Shown here: piece by piece, positions 27,270 through 35,650 of the stretch
Numbering within the stretch: position 1 is the stretch's first letter
How the letters are laid out: each line of letters opens with the position of its first letter
DNA from: Leisingera sp. ANG59
GTDB lineage: Bacteria > Pseudomonadota > Alphaproteobacteria > Rhodobacterales > Rhodobacteraceae
DNA length: 64,000 nt
NCBI RefSeq assembly: GCF_013317235.1
Contig: NZ_WLCM01000006.1
Coordinates: 11,756 to 75,755 of the forward strand
Direction: 5' to 3'
The notes under the pieces: generated by a model
What the model was told of the DNA's origin: nothing
Databases searched by the model: none
What the model saw: the letters and a program-made list of their open reading frames with translations, nothing else
Made by a program: the position numbers and the translations under genes

Positions 27270-27692
27270 ATGGCACTGGAACGCACTTTCTCGATCATCA
27301 AGCCCGATGCAACCCGCCGCAACCTGACCGGCAAGATCAACGCCAAGTTTGAAGAAGCCGGTCTGCGCATCGTGGCGCAGAAGCGCATCCACATGACCAA
27401 AGAGCAGGCAGGCAAGTTCTACGAAGTGCACGCCGAGCGCCCGTTCTACGACGAACTGTGCGAATTCATGTCCTCCGCTCCGGTGGTTGTGCAGGTTCTG
27501 GAAGGCGAGAACGCCATCGCCAAGAACCGCGAAGTGATGGGCGCCACCAACCCGGCAGACGCAGCCGCCGGCACCATCCGCGCCGAATTCGCTGAATCGG
27601 TTGGCGAAAACTCCGTGCACGGCTCCGACGCGCCGGAAACCGCTGCCGTGGAAATCGCTTACTTCTTCTCCGGCACCGAGCTGGTCGGCTAA
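27270..27692 (+). CDS. ndk: Nucleoside diphosphate kinase, 140 aa
   Basis: Complete Ndk: [15 protein letters not shown] at the start, [18 protein letters not shown], and the phospho-acceptor His117 in [10 protein letters not shown]. It equilibrates NTPs using ATP. Codon use is markedly biased (almost only preferred codons), indicating a highly expressed gene. A strong terminator follows. Confidence 0.98.
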   Translation: MALERTFSIIKPDATRRNLTGKINAKFEEAGLRIVAQKRIHMTKEQAGKFYEVHAERPFYDELCEFMSSAPVVVQVLEGENAIAKNREVMGATNPADAAAGTIRAEFAESVGENSVHGSDAPETAAVEIAYFFSGTELVG

Positions 27693-27718
27693 GCTTCAGG
27701 GCTTACCGAAAGTTTTGA

Positions 27719-27745
27719 GGCCGCCCCGTTCAGGGGCGGCCTTTT
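27719..27745 (+). terminator. Intrinsic terminator of ndk
   Basis: GGCCGCCCC (27719-27727) pairs with GGGGCGGCC (27733-27741) across a 5-nt loop and is followed by TTTT, 27 bases after the ndk stop codon. Confidence 0.9.
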
Positions 27746-27779
27746 CCTTTCTCATGTGAGAGTGTCGGCGCCGGGATGC

Positions 27780-28127
27780 CTAGGTGACTTTCAGATCCGC
27801 GGGCGTGGCCCGCACACCAATGGCGTCCAGTTCCGCCAGCAGCTTCGAGCTGTGCTGCGGGCGGGTCTCTGCCTTGATCGCATCAAAGCGTTTTCGAAGC
27901 TCTTCCTTCTCCTTGCCCTTGCAATCATTCCAGGGCCGTCCCTGCAGCGCCATCACCAGCACGTAATAGCCGATAAAATGCGGCCGGGTGCCGGTTTGCA
28001 GAAGCTTGGCATAGGCCGCATCGGCGCCGATCGCGCGCAAGTCCTCAGCTGAGGTGATCCCAGCGCGGTGGCAGGCTTCCTCATAGGCGGGGCCAAGGTT
28101 TCGGATGGAGGAAATGGCCGTGTTCAT
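27780..28127 (-). CDS. TfoX C-terminal-domain-like protein, 115 aa
   Basis: The sequence fits the TfoX C-terminal (helix-hairpin-helix) domain: SSIRNLGPAYEEACHRAGITSAEDLRAIGADAAYAKLL at the start, then RPHFIGYYVLVMALQGRPWND. The typical N-terminal TfoX domain is absent, as in many stand-alone family members. Stand-alone members have no established role; competence regulation applies to full-length TfoX and should not be assumed. The tail after residue 75 is charged and helical. Confidence 0.75.
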   Translation of the reverse strand: MNTAISSIRNLGPAYEEACHRAGITSAEDLRAIGADAAYAKLLQTGTRPHFIGYYVLVMALQGRPWNDCKGKEKEELRKRFDAIKAETRPQHSSKLLAELDAIGVRATPADLKVT

Positions 28128-28289
28128 GGTTTGTTTCTATCCCTGCCTTGGTCCGTTGTCACGCGGAAATCCGGTATCGTCGTAAAACGCGCTCCAGCGC
28201 ACTGACGCTGGGTTCCGCACCAGATTGGGTGATTGACAGTCGCATTTGCGCCGGAAACGCTGACACCGGGGCCGAGGGGAGGACGACGG

Positions 28290-29519
28290 ATGAGTGATGG
28301 GGCGCATGTGGCTGTGAATATTGAGGGATTTGATCTTGCAAATCCTCCTGAGGGCTTTGTGGAGGATCCCTTTCCCTACTACGATGCCCTTCTGTGCGAA
28401 GCACCGTTTCTGCCGCAGCCGGACGGCTCTCTGCTGGTCTGCCGCCATGCGGACCTGGACTGGATCTACCGTGACACCACGTTGTTTTCCTCGGACAAGA
28501 AACGCGCCTTTGCCCCCAAATACGGCGAGGGGTCGCCGCTGTTTGAGCATCACACCACCTCGCTGGTGTTCTCGGACCCGCCGCTGCACACGCGTGTGCG
28601 CAAGATCATGACGTCGGCGCTGACACCGCGGGCAATTGCAAAAATGGAACCGGGCCTGGTTGAGACTGTTGACTATCTGCTGGACGCCATGACGGGCCGG
28701 GACAATGTGGATCTGATCGGCGATTTTGGCGCCTCCATACCGATCCAGATCATCGGCAACCTGCTGGATGTGCCGATGGAGGAACGGGCGCCCTTGCGCG
28801 ACTGGTCGCTGGCGATCCTGGGGGCGCTGGAACCAGCGCTGAGCGAGGCGCAACTGGCGGCCGGACACCGTGCGGTGGAGGAGTTCAAGGCCTATCTGCA
28901 GGACCTGATCGCCCGGCGGCGGGCCAAACCCGGCGACATCGAGACTGACGTGCTGACCCGGCTGATCCGGGGCGAGGGCGCGGACGGGACCCTGAGCGAG
29001 ATCGAGCTGATCCAGAACTGCATCTTCATCCTGAATGCGGGCCATGAGACCACCACCAACCTGATCGGCAACGGGCTGGCGCTGTTGAATGATCATCCGG
29101 ACCAGAAGCAGAGACTGCTGGAGGAGCCGGAGCTGATCAAGCCCGCAGTGGAGGAGATGCTGCGGTTCCGCTCTCCGAACCAGCTGGGCAACCGCGAAAC
29201 CACCGCCGAGGCGGAGATTGGCGGCATCCGGGTGCCCGCGGGAACCAACCTGCATCTGGTGATCGGGGCGGCGAACCGCGATCCGGACGTGTTTGAGAAG
29301 CCAGGGGAATTTGACATCACTCGTGCACCGAACCGGCACTTGGCCTTTGCTGGCGGGCCGCATGTCTGTGTAGGCCTGACGCTGGCACGGCTGGAGGGGA
29401 AGATTGCCATTGAGCGCCTGCTGCGCCGGTTCCCGGATTACCGCATTTTGCCCGGGCGGGTGCCTGGCGGGCGGATCAGGTTCCGCGGCTATGCGGCCTT
29501 GCCTGCGGAACCGGGGTGA
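28290..29519 (+). CDS. Cytochrome P450, 409 aa
   Basis: Class I bacterial P450 with the oxygen-binding I-helix LNAGHETTTN, an EEMLRFRS K-helix (ExxR) and the haem loop FAGGPHVCVG with axial Cys360. It should hydroxylate an unidentified small substrate using external ferredoxin and reductase, neither of which is adjacent. The start MSDGAHVAV at 28290 has GGGAGGACGACGG before it. It neighbours an AraC regulator and an acyl-CoA dehydrogenase/enoyl-CoA hydratase pair, hinting at fatty-acid or alicyclic substrate oxidation, which is inference. Confidence 0.9.
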   Translation: MSDGAHVAVNIEGFDLANPPEGFVEDPFPYYDALLCEAPFLPQPDGSLLVCRHADLDWIYRDTTLFSSDKKRAFAPKYGEGSPLFEHHTTSLVFSDPPLHTRVRKIMTSALTPRAIAKMEPGLVETVDYLLDAMTGRDNVDLIGDFGASIPIQIIGNLLDVPMEERAPLRDWSLAILGALEPALSEAQLAAGHRAVEEFKAYLQDLIARRRAKPGDIETDVLTRLIRGEGADGTLSEIELIQNCIFILNAGHETTTNLIGNGLALLNDHPDQKQRLLEEPELIKPAVEEMLRFRSPNQLGNRETTAEAEIGGIRVPAGTNLHLVIGAANRDPDVFEKPGEFDITRAPNRHLAFAGGPHVCVGLTLARLEGKIAIERLLRRFPDYRILPGRVPGGRIRFRGYAALPAEPG

Positions 29520-29533
29520 CGCGGCGCCCGCGT

Positions 29534-30559
29534 TCAGGCCCCGGGTGATCTGTAGGCGCTTGGCGGTGCGCCGGTCCAGCGGCGGAACGCCCGGTGAAAG
29601 TTCGCCGCGGAAGAAAACCCGGTATCCTGCGATATTTCTTCGATGCTTTTCAGGCCGGATTGCAGGTCGCGGATTGCCAGGTCACGGCGCAGCCCGTCCT
29701 TGATGGCTTGAAACGAGGTGTCCTCCGCATCCAGCCGCCGCATCAGCGTTCGCGGGGTGACACTCAACGCCTGCGCCGCATCCGCCAGATGGCAGTTCTC
29801 CCAGCTGGACCGGTACAGGAATTCCCGCACTTTCAGCGACTGGGTATGCTCGCGGAACCCGGTAAAGATCCAGTCGCGGGGGGCGCGGGCCAGGAACTCG
29901 TTCAGCTCTGCATTGGTGCGGTGGCCGGGCAGGCCCAACTTGCCGGTCTCGAAGACAATTGCCGAACAGGGCGCCTTGAAACTCACCGGGGCTGGGAAAA
30001 TGACCGAGTAATCCTGCGAAAACGCGGGCCGTTCAAAGGCAAAGTGCACCGCGCGGACCGGCACTTCGTAGCCTGCCAGCCACGAGAGCAGCCCATGCGC
30101 CAGCTTCAGGATCAGCATGTGGCCGAACCGCTGCACGGGCTGCCCGCCCTGCGGCACCAGCTGCAGGCCGGTACTTGTGCTGTCCTCTGTCAGATCGATC
30201 CTGTAGTCGTCCAGCAGCAGGTTCCAGAAAGTGGAGAACCGGTTCAGGGCGGCGGGCAGCGTGCCGGCTTCGCGGACCGTGGTTAAAAGGTGCTGCAGAG
30301 CTCTTGGCCTGACCGGCCGGCTCCAAAGACCCGTCATTTCGTCCTGGGTCTCGACGGCGGCTATCTGGTACAGGCGGACGATCTGATCCAGGGTAACCCG
30401 GTGGGTCAGCTGCCCCTCTGACAGGTGCAATCCCGCCCGCTGCAGAAAGGCCGCCAGCTGGGCATCCGTGCAGCAGTGCCGCAACGCCAGTATCCAATCC
30501 CCGGCCAACTGCGGCGAAACCGTTGCTAGGCTGGAAGAGTCTGGTGTGAGGAGCTGCAT
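29534..30559 (-). CDS. AraC-family transcriptional regulator, 341 aa
   Basis: An N-terminal AraC-type arabinose-binding-like domain of the OruR/ArgR group (residues 20-210) is followed by a C-terminal AraC helix-turn-helix: LADAAQALSVTPRTLMRRL and IEEISQDTGFSSAANFHRAFRRWTGAPPSAYR. It is transcribed divergently from the acyl-CoA dehydrogenase gene (113-base gap) and converges on the P450 gene, so it probably controls this small catabolic group. Confidence 0.88.
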   Translation of the reverse strand: MQLLTPDSSSLATVSPQLAGDWILALRHCCTDAQLAAFLQRAGLHLSEGQLTHRVTLDQIVRLYQIAAVETQDEMTGLWSRPVRPRALQHLLTTVREAGTLPAALNRFSTFWNLLLDDYRIDLTEDSTSTGLQLVPQGGQPVQRFGHMLILKLAHGLLSWLAGYEVPVRAVHFAFERPAFSQDYSVIFPAPVSFKAPCSAIVFETGKLGLPGHRTNAELNEFLARAPRDWIFTGFREHTQSLKVREFLYRSSWENCHLADAAQALSVTPRTLMRRLDAEDTSFQAIKDGLRRDLAIRDLQSGLKSIEEISQDTGFSSAANFHRAFRRWTGAPPSAYRSPGA

Positions 30560-30672
30560 TGGCGTCAGGGCGATTTGTCACTTTTGGATAGGATAATGTC
30601 TGTAATGAACGTGGAGCAGCCTCCTTGCAACGAGTATCTGGCATGAAGGAACAATAATCCGGAGCGACGGAA

Positions 30673-32436
30673 ATGACCTACCAGGCGCCTATTCGCGATA
30701 TCATGTTCAACATTGAACACCTGCCGGCCAAAAAAACGGCGGCAGCAGGCGGCGGGATTGAGCTGTCGGATATCGAGGCAGCGCTGGAAGGGCTGGGGCG
30801 CTTCTGCTCGGACGTTATTGCGCCGCTGTCCCGGACGGGGGATGAGGCCGGCGCGCGGCTGGAGGGGGCGGAGGCTGTACTGCCCGAACCTTACGCGCAG
30901 GCCTATGCGCAGTTTGCCGAGATGGGCTGGCAAAGTCTGCCGCATCCGGAAGAGTTCGGCGGCATGGGTCTCCCGCGGGCGGCAGCGGCGGCAGCGACCG
31001 AGATTTTGAATGCCTCTGATCTGAGTTTCGGCCTGTGCCCGCTGCTGACCGACGGCGCGGTGGAGGCGCTGCTGCTGACCGGGTCGGATGCCCAGAAACA
31101 GAAGTACCTGGAGCCGATGATTTCCGGCCAGTGGTCCGGCACCATGAACCTGACAGAGCCGCAGGCCGGCAGCGACCTGGGACGGGTGCGCTGCAAGGCG
31201 GAGCCGGCTGCGGATGGGACCTATGCGGTTTCCGGCACCAAGATCTTCATCACCTACGGCGAGCACGGGCTGACGGAGAACATCATCCACCTGGTGCTGG
31301 CCCGCACCCCAAATGCTCCGGCCGGTCCCAAGGGGCTGAGCCTGTTCATCGTGCCCAAGTTCCTGGTGGAGGAAGACGGCACGCTCGGCCGCCGCAACGC
31401 GGTCACCTGTGTCAGCCTGGAGCACAAGCTGGGCGTCCGGGCCAGCCCGACCGCGGTGCTGGAATACGATGGCGCGACCGGTTTCCTGGTGGGAGAGGAG
31501 AACCGCGGGCTGGAGTACATGTTCGTGATGATGCGCGCCGCGCGTTTTGCCGTTGGCGTGCAGGGCGTGGCGGTGTCGGAGCGGGCCTGTCAGCACGCAT
31601 TGCAGTATGCACAGGACCGCGTGCAAAGCCGTCCGGTGGATGGCAGCACCAAAGATGCGGCGCCGATCATCCGGCACCCGGATGTCCAGCGGATGCTGCT
31701 GCGGATGCGGGCGCTGACCGAAGGCGGCCGGGCGCTAGCGATTGCCACTGCGGGCTGGCTGGATTTGGCTAAGCAGGCTGAGACGCAGGGCGCCTCTGAC
31801 GCAGTGGATATGGCCGAATTCCTGGTGCCGCTGGTCAAGGCTTTCTGCACCGAGCGGTCGCTGGAAGTCACCTCGCTGGGGGTGCAGGTGCATGGCGGCA
31901 TGGGCTTCATCGAGGAGACCGGTGTCGCCCAGTTCTACCGCGATGCGCGGATTTTGCCGATCTATGAGGGCACCACTGCGATCCAGGCAAACGACCTGCT
32001 GGGCCGCAAGGTGCTGCGGGACGGCGGTGCAACCGCACGCCGCTTTGCCGGGCTGGTGCAGGAGACCGAACAGGATCTGCAGCAGGGATCTGAACAGGCG
32101 CAGGCCGTGGCAAAACGCCTGGGCGAGGCGCGCCGGATGTTTGAAGCCAGCCTTGCCTGGCTGCTGGACAATGCAGCGGCGGACCCGAATGCGGCCTATG
32201 GCGGCAGTGTCCCGTTCCTGATGCTGACCGGCAACCTCGCTACGGCTTGGCAGTTGGGCCGGTCCGTACTGGCGGCCAGCGCCAAGCTGGAGCAGGGCGA
32301 AGACACGGCCTTCATGACGCAGAAGATCGCTACGGCAGTCTTCTACGCCCAGCACATCCTTGTGGAATGCGGCGCCGAAGGCCTGCGTATCACTGAAGGC
32401 AGCGCCAGCTTGGGCGATGCCGCGGTTAACCTCTGA
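30673..32436 (+). CDS. Acyl-CoA dehydrogenase, 587 aa
   Basis: The protein has the three acyl-CoA dehydrogenase core domains, with [13 protein letters not shown] (FAD/substrate loop), [42 protein letters not shown] at the end of the core, plus the extra C-terminal domain (residues 475-587) of the long ~590-residue subfamily. It oxidises acyl-CoA to enoyl-CoA and passes electrons to ETF. Chain-length preference is unknown. An enoyl-CoA hydratase follows after 56 bases, giving two consecutive beta-oxidation steps. Confidence 0.92.
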   Translation: MTYQAPIRDIMFNIEHLPAKKTAAAGGGIELSDIEAALEGLGRFCSDVIAPLSRTGDEAGARLEGAEAVLPEPYAQAYAQFAEMGWQSLPHPEEFGGMGLPRAAAAAATEILNASDLSFGLCPLLTDGAVEALLLTGSDAQKQKYLEPMISGQWSGTMNLTEPQAGSDLGRVRCKAEPAADGTYAVSGTKIFITYGEHGLTENIIHLVLARTPNAPAGPKGLSLFIVPKFLVEEDGTLGRRNAVTCVSLEHKLGVRASPTAVLEYDGATGFLVGEENRGLEYMFVMMRAARFAVGVQGVAVSERACQHALQYAQDRVQSRPVDGSTKDAAPIIRHPDVQRMLLRMRALTEGGRALAIATAGWLDLAKQAETQGASDAVDMAEFLVPLVKAFCTERSLEVTSLGVQVHGGMGFIEETGVAQFYRDARILPIYEGTTAIQANDLLGRKVLRDGGATARRFAGLVQETEQDLQQGSEQAQAVAKRLGEARRMFEASLAWLLDNAAADPNAAYGGSVPFLMLTGNLATAWQLGRSVLAASAKLEQGEDTAFMTQKIATAVFYAQHILVECGAEGLRITEGSASLGDAAVNL

Positions 32437-32492
32437 ACATTGAACAACAGTGGCACGGCTCTGTGCTGGAAAACAAAGAAAGGGTTGAACCC

Positions 32493-33299
32493 ATGACCCA
32501 AGCGGCAAATGCGCAAACTTACGAAAACCTTGAAGTCGAACAGCGGGACAACGGCGTCAGCATCGTCCGGCTGAACCGGCCGACCAAGCGCAACGCGCTG
32601 GATACCGCCACCATCGAGGAACTGGTCAGCTTTTTCAGCAGCGCCCATCGCAACGGTGTGAAGGCGGTGGTGCTGGCCGGGAAGGGCGACCACTTCTGCG
32701 CCGGGCTCGACCTGGTCGAGCATTGGAAGGCAGACCGCAGCCCCGACGATTTCATGCATGTGTGCCTGCGCTGGCATGAGGCCTTCAACAAGATGGAATA
32801 CGGCGGTGTTCCGGTCATCGCGGCGCTGCAGGGTGCGGTTGTCGGCGGCGGGCTGGAACTGGCCAGTGCGGCCCATATCCGGGTGATCGACCAGAGCACC
32901 TATTTTGCGCTTCCCGAAGGCCAGCGCGGTATCTTCACTGGCGGCGGCGCCACCATCCGGGTCTCTGATATGATCGGGAAATACCGGATGATCGACATGA
33001 TTCTGACCGGCCGCGTCTATCAGGGACAGGAGGCGGTTGAACTGGGTCTGGCGCAATACATCACCGAAGGCTCCAGTTTCGACAAGGCACTGGAACTGGC
33101 GGACAAGATTGCTGAAAACTTGCCGCTGACCAATTATGCGATCTGTTCGGCAATCAGCCATCTGAACAACATGTCCGGCATGGATGCAGCCTATGCGGAG
33201 GCGGTTGTGGCCGGTGTGGTGAACACCCAGCCCGCGGCGCGGGAACGGCTGGAGGCCTTTGCCAACAAGACCGCCGCCCGGGTGCGTCCCAACAGCTGA
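32493..33299 (+). CDS. Enoyl-CoA hydratase/isomerase (crotonase family), 268 aa
   Basis: Crotonase fold with CoA-binding [14 protein letters not shown] and the oxyanion-hole [15 protein letters not shown]. The downstream [14 protein letters not shown] and [19 protein letters not shown] segments are also typical. It should hydrate enoyl-CoA made by the upstream dehydrogenase. I prefer ATG 32493 (AAAGGG upstream); a GTG at 32463 is in frame. A hairpin follows at 33309-33344. Confidence 0.88.
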   Translation: MTQAANAQTYENLEVEQRDNGVSIVRLNRPTKRNALDTATIEELVSFFSSAHRNGVKAVVLAGKGDHFCAGLDLVEHWKADRSPDDFMHVCLRWHEAFNKMEYGGVPVIAALQGAVVGGGLELASAAHIRVIDQSTYFALPEGQRGIFTGGGATIRVSDMIGKYRMIDMILTGRVYQGQEAVELGLAQYITEGSSFDKALELADKIAENLPLTNYAICSAISHLNNMSGMDAAYAEAVVAGVVNTQPAARERLEAFANKTAARVRPNS

Positions 33300-33308
33300 C
33301 CCTGGAAG

Positions 33309-33344
33309 GCGCACCGCTATGGGCAAGGCTGTTTGGCGGTGCGC
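33309..33344 (+). terminator. Hairpin after the enoyl-CoA hydratase gene
   Basis: GCGCACCGC (33309-33317) pairs with GCGGTGCGC (33336-33344), a perfect 9-bp stem with an 18-nt loop, ten bases after the stop codon. Only ATTTG follows, so termination may be incomplete. Confidence 0.45.
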
Positions 33345-33414
33345 ATTTGAGGAGGGGGCCTGAACTGTAAGACCGGCCCTCAACCGCCTTTCCCGGGCCA
33401 ATGACGTAAAAGAA

Positions 33415-33444
33415 AAGGGCTTAGCGAGAGATCGCTAAGCCCTT
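33415..33444 (-). terminator. Intrinsic terminator of tRNA-Asn copy 1
   Basis: AAGGGCTTAGCGA (33415-33427) and TCGCTAAGCCCTT (33432-33444) form a perfect 13-bp stem with a GAGA/TCTC loop. On the minus strand it is followed by TTTTCTTTT, a clear terminator eight bases after the tRNA CCA end. Confidence 0.9.
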
Positions 33445-33452
33445 GAATTCTT

Positions 33453-33527
33453 TGGCTCCGGCGGTAGGGATCGAACCTACGACCAATTGATTAACAGTCA
33501 ACTGCTCTACCGCTGAGCTACGCCGGA
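33453..33527 (-). tRNA. tRNA-Asn (GTT), copy 1
   Basis: The minus strand folds as a tRNA: 7-bp acceptor stem (TCCGGCG with CGCCGGA), D arm AGCTCAGCGGTAGAGC, anticodon loop CTGTTAA giving GTT, T arm with GGTTCGATCC, and an encoded CCA (33453-33455). It is identical over all 75 bases to copy 2 at 34517-34591. Confidence 0.97.
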
Positions 33528-33664
33528 ACATGTGGCGTCGTATAGGATTTCCGGCCTGCGGCGTCCAGAGGAAATTCTCACGCAAAGCGAATTTTTTTCG
33601 ATGCGCATGACGGTGTGCCGACGGCGGCCGGGAGGTTGCGATGAGACCCCTCGTCGCAACCTTA

Positions 33665-34369
33665 TCAAAGGTGGGTTGTCATCCTGTAACCAGGTGCAAA
33701 GAACAGCTTGGCCAGCGTTACGGGCTGGCCGCGCAGCCATGTGATGCGTTCGGCGGTGAAGATCGGATCGCCCGCCTGGGTGTCCAGAAATTCGGCCACG
33801 GCCTGGTCTGCCTTGGTCGCCAGAAAGCTCAGCTCCAGATTGGTGAACGGCACCTTCTGCACCAGCCAGTCGTTAGGGCCGGAGCGGGAAAAATCCGCCG
33901 TCAGAACCTCCGGAATGCTGTCCGGAACAATCCAGCGGACCTCATACTGAAAAGGCGCATTGTCCGCGTAATGCATGCACCGCAAGTGCAGAACGTCCCG
34001 GCCTTGCGGGATGTTCATCCGCGCCGACAGCCAGGCCGGGGCCGGCATGACGGCACGCTCGACCAGTGCATAGCGGTACTCAGACCCGGTTTCCGTGATC
34101 TCATCGCGGACCAGCGGAATCGAAAACTGGGCTTTTCGAACCGGCGCATTCAGAACCCTGGTGCCGGCCTTGCGCTTCCGCTCCAGATAGCCTTCCTCTG
34201 CCAGTTCCCGCAGCGCCCGGTTGACGGTGGTGCGGGTGCTGGAAAATTCTTCCGCAAGGTCGGTTTCACTGGGCAGCAGGCTGTCCGGCGCCCAGATTTT
34301 GTTGTGGATTCGGTCCAGCACCACCTGCTTGATGTCGCGGTAGCTCATGTTTGCCCGGGGTGCGGCCAT
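33665..34369 (-). CDS. GntR-family regulator, HutC-like, 234 aa
   Basis: An N-terminal winged helix of the GntR type (IKQVVLDRIHNKIWAPDSLLPSETDLAEEFSSTRTTVNRALRELAEEGYL) is joined to a UTRA effector domain (residues 75-234) with QYEVRWIVPDSIPEVL and a closing VTLAKLFFAPGYRM. The closest layout I know is HutC, the histidine-utilisation repressor responding to urocanate, but no hut gene is in the window, so the effector remains open. It sits between two tRNA-Asn genes. An imperfect palindrome at 34385-34412 just upstream of its start is a likely autoregulatory site. Confidence 0.85.
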   Translation of the reverse strand: MAAPRANMSYRDIKQVVLDRIHNKIWAPDSLLPSETDLAEEFSSTRTTVNRALRELAEEGYLERKRKAGTRVLNAPVRKAQFSIPLVRDEITETGSEYRYALVERAVMPAPAWLSARMNIPQGRDVLHLRCMHYADNAPFQYEVRWIVPDSIPEVLTADFSRSGPNDWLVQKVPFTNLELSFLATKADQAVAEFLDTQAGDPIFTAERITWLRGQPVTLAKLFFAPGYRMTTHL

Positions 34370-34384
34370 GCTGCCTCCAATAAA

Positions 34385-34412
34385 ATGTCTTAATGCTTAT
34401 ATATATAGACAT
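34385..34412. promoter_or_regulatory. Palindrome upstream of GntR regulator (possible operator)
   Basis: ATGTCT (34385-34390) and AGACAT (34407-34412) flank an alternating TATATATATA core, 16 bases upstream of the regulator's start codon. The location and symmetry suggest autoregulation by the GntR protein; the AT core may also be its -10 region. Confidence 0.4.
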
Positions 34413-34481
34413 AACCGGCCGTGCAAAGCCTGTCGCCGCGTGCCTTGCGGTTTGCGGTGCAGGGAGCGTGAAAATGCAAAA

Positions 34482-34512
34482 AAGCCCTCAAGCGGCTGAG
34501 GCTTGAGGGCTT
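34482..34512 (-). terminator. Intrinsic terminator of tRNA-Asn copy 2
   Basis: AAGCCCTCAAGC (34482-34493) pairs with GCTTGAGGGCTT (34501-34512) across a 7-nt loop; the minus strand continues as TTTTTTGC. It ends the second tRNA-Asn transcript. Confidence 0.9.
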
Positions 34513-34516
34513 ATCA

Positions 34517-34591
34517 TGGCTCCGGCGGTAGGGATCGAACCTACGACCAATTGATTAACAGTCAACTGCTCTACCGCTGAGCTACGCCGGA
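34517..34591 (-). tRNA. tRNA-Asn (GTT), copy 2
   Basis: Same 75-base sequence as copy 1, with anticodon GTT and encoded CCA (34517-34519). Upstream DNA also resembles that of copy 1 (GTATAG near the 5' end, GGCGTCCAG further up), so the duplicated unit includes the promoter region. Confidence 0.97.
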
Positions 34592-34660
34592 ACGGTCCGT
34601 GCCGTATAGCGTTCCCAGGATTGGGCGTCCAGTGGGCAGCAGGCAATTTTTTGAAAAAAT

Positions 34661-35578
34661 TCAACCGCTGCTCAGCGCAAAGACCGACGATGCTGACAGG
34701 GGACTTTGCGGTGCTGTCCGGCCGCGGCCTGTGAGGTCCACGAGATGAGCAAAAACATTGCGTTCCGCGGCTTTCAGCAATGCGGGCGGGGTGTCGGTAT
34801 AGATCTGCTCCGCAAGGCTGCGGGCGGTGGCGGGGGCCTGTGCCAAGGCCGCCAGAATCGCGGCCTCGCGCGATTCCCGGTGCGCAATCAGCCAGTCGAG
34901 CCGCCTGGCCGGGTCGGAGATGGGCGCGCCGTGGCCTGCGTGAAAGATCCGCCAATCGCGTTGCCGGAGGCGGCGGCATGAGGCCATGAAGTCGGTCAGG
35001 TCTCCGTCCGGAGGCGATACCAGCGAGCTGGCCCAGCCCATAACGTGATCGGCGGTGAAGCAGGCATCCTTCCAGGCCAATGCAATGTGGTTGCCCAGGT
35101 GCCCGGGCGTGTGGATCACCTCCAGTTCCCAGCCGCTCCCGCTGATGACCTCGCCGTCGGCAACGGTGACATCGGGAGAGAACTCTCTGTCGATGCCCTC
35201 GCCGCCGCCGGCCAGCCCGTCAGCGGCGAGGCCGGACATCACTTCGCTGCGCCCCGCTTGCGGCCCGCCAAAGGCATAGACAGGTGCGCCGGTGGCCTGG
35301 CTCAAGCCGCGGGCCAGCGGCGAATGGTCCAGATGGCTGTGGGTGACGATGATGTGGGTGATCTGCTGGCCGGGCTGCACCGCGGCAAGGATTGCCTTCA
35401 GATGCGTGTCCGAATCCGGCCCCGGGTCAATCACCGCCAGCCCGCCGGTGCCCAGCACATAGGTATTGGTGCCGCGGTAGGTCATCGGCGAGGGATTCGG
35501 CGCCAGGATGCGGCGCAGCCCCGGCTCCAGCACCTCCGCCAGTCCGGGTTGCGGGTTGAAGTCTTCCGGTGCCTGCAT
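34661..35578 (-). CDS. Metallo-beta-lactamase-fold hydrolase (LACTB2-like), 305 aa
   Basis: Zinc-binding THSHLDHSPLA, a later HTPGHLGNHIAL and FTADHVMGW, and HAGHGAPI mark a metallo-beta-lactamase fold. The C-terminal 70 residues match the winged-helix part found in LACTB2-type proteins (YTDTPPALLKAAERNVFAHL). Relatives act as endoribonucleases or glyoxalase-II-like thioesterases; substrate cannot be assigned. Divergent from the EnvZ-like kinase with a 72-base gap. Confidence 0.85.
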   Translation of the reverse strand: MQAPEDFNPQPGLAEVLEPGLRRILAPNPSPMTYRGTNTYVLGTGGLAVIDPGPDSDTHLKAILAAVQPGQQITHIIVTHSHLDHSPLARGLSQATGAPVYAFGGPQAGRSEVMSGLAADGLAGGGEGIDREFSPDVTVADGEVISGSGWELEVIHTPGHLGNHIALAWKDACFTADHVMGWASSLVSPPDGDLTDFMASCRRLRQRDWRIFHAGHGAPISDPARRLDWLIAHRESREAAILAALAQAPATARSLAEQIYTDTPPALLKAAERNVFAHLVDLTGRGRTAPQSPLSASSVFALSSG

Positions 35579-35650
35579 TGTCTTGCCCCATTGCTGTTTC
35601 CTGGCCCGGGCAATCTTCCTTCTTTCCCCGGTGCCCTATAGGCTTAGCCC

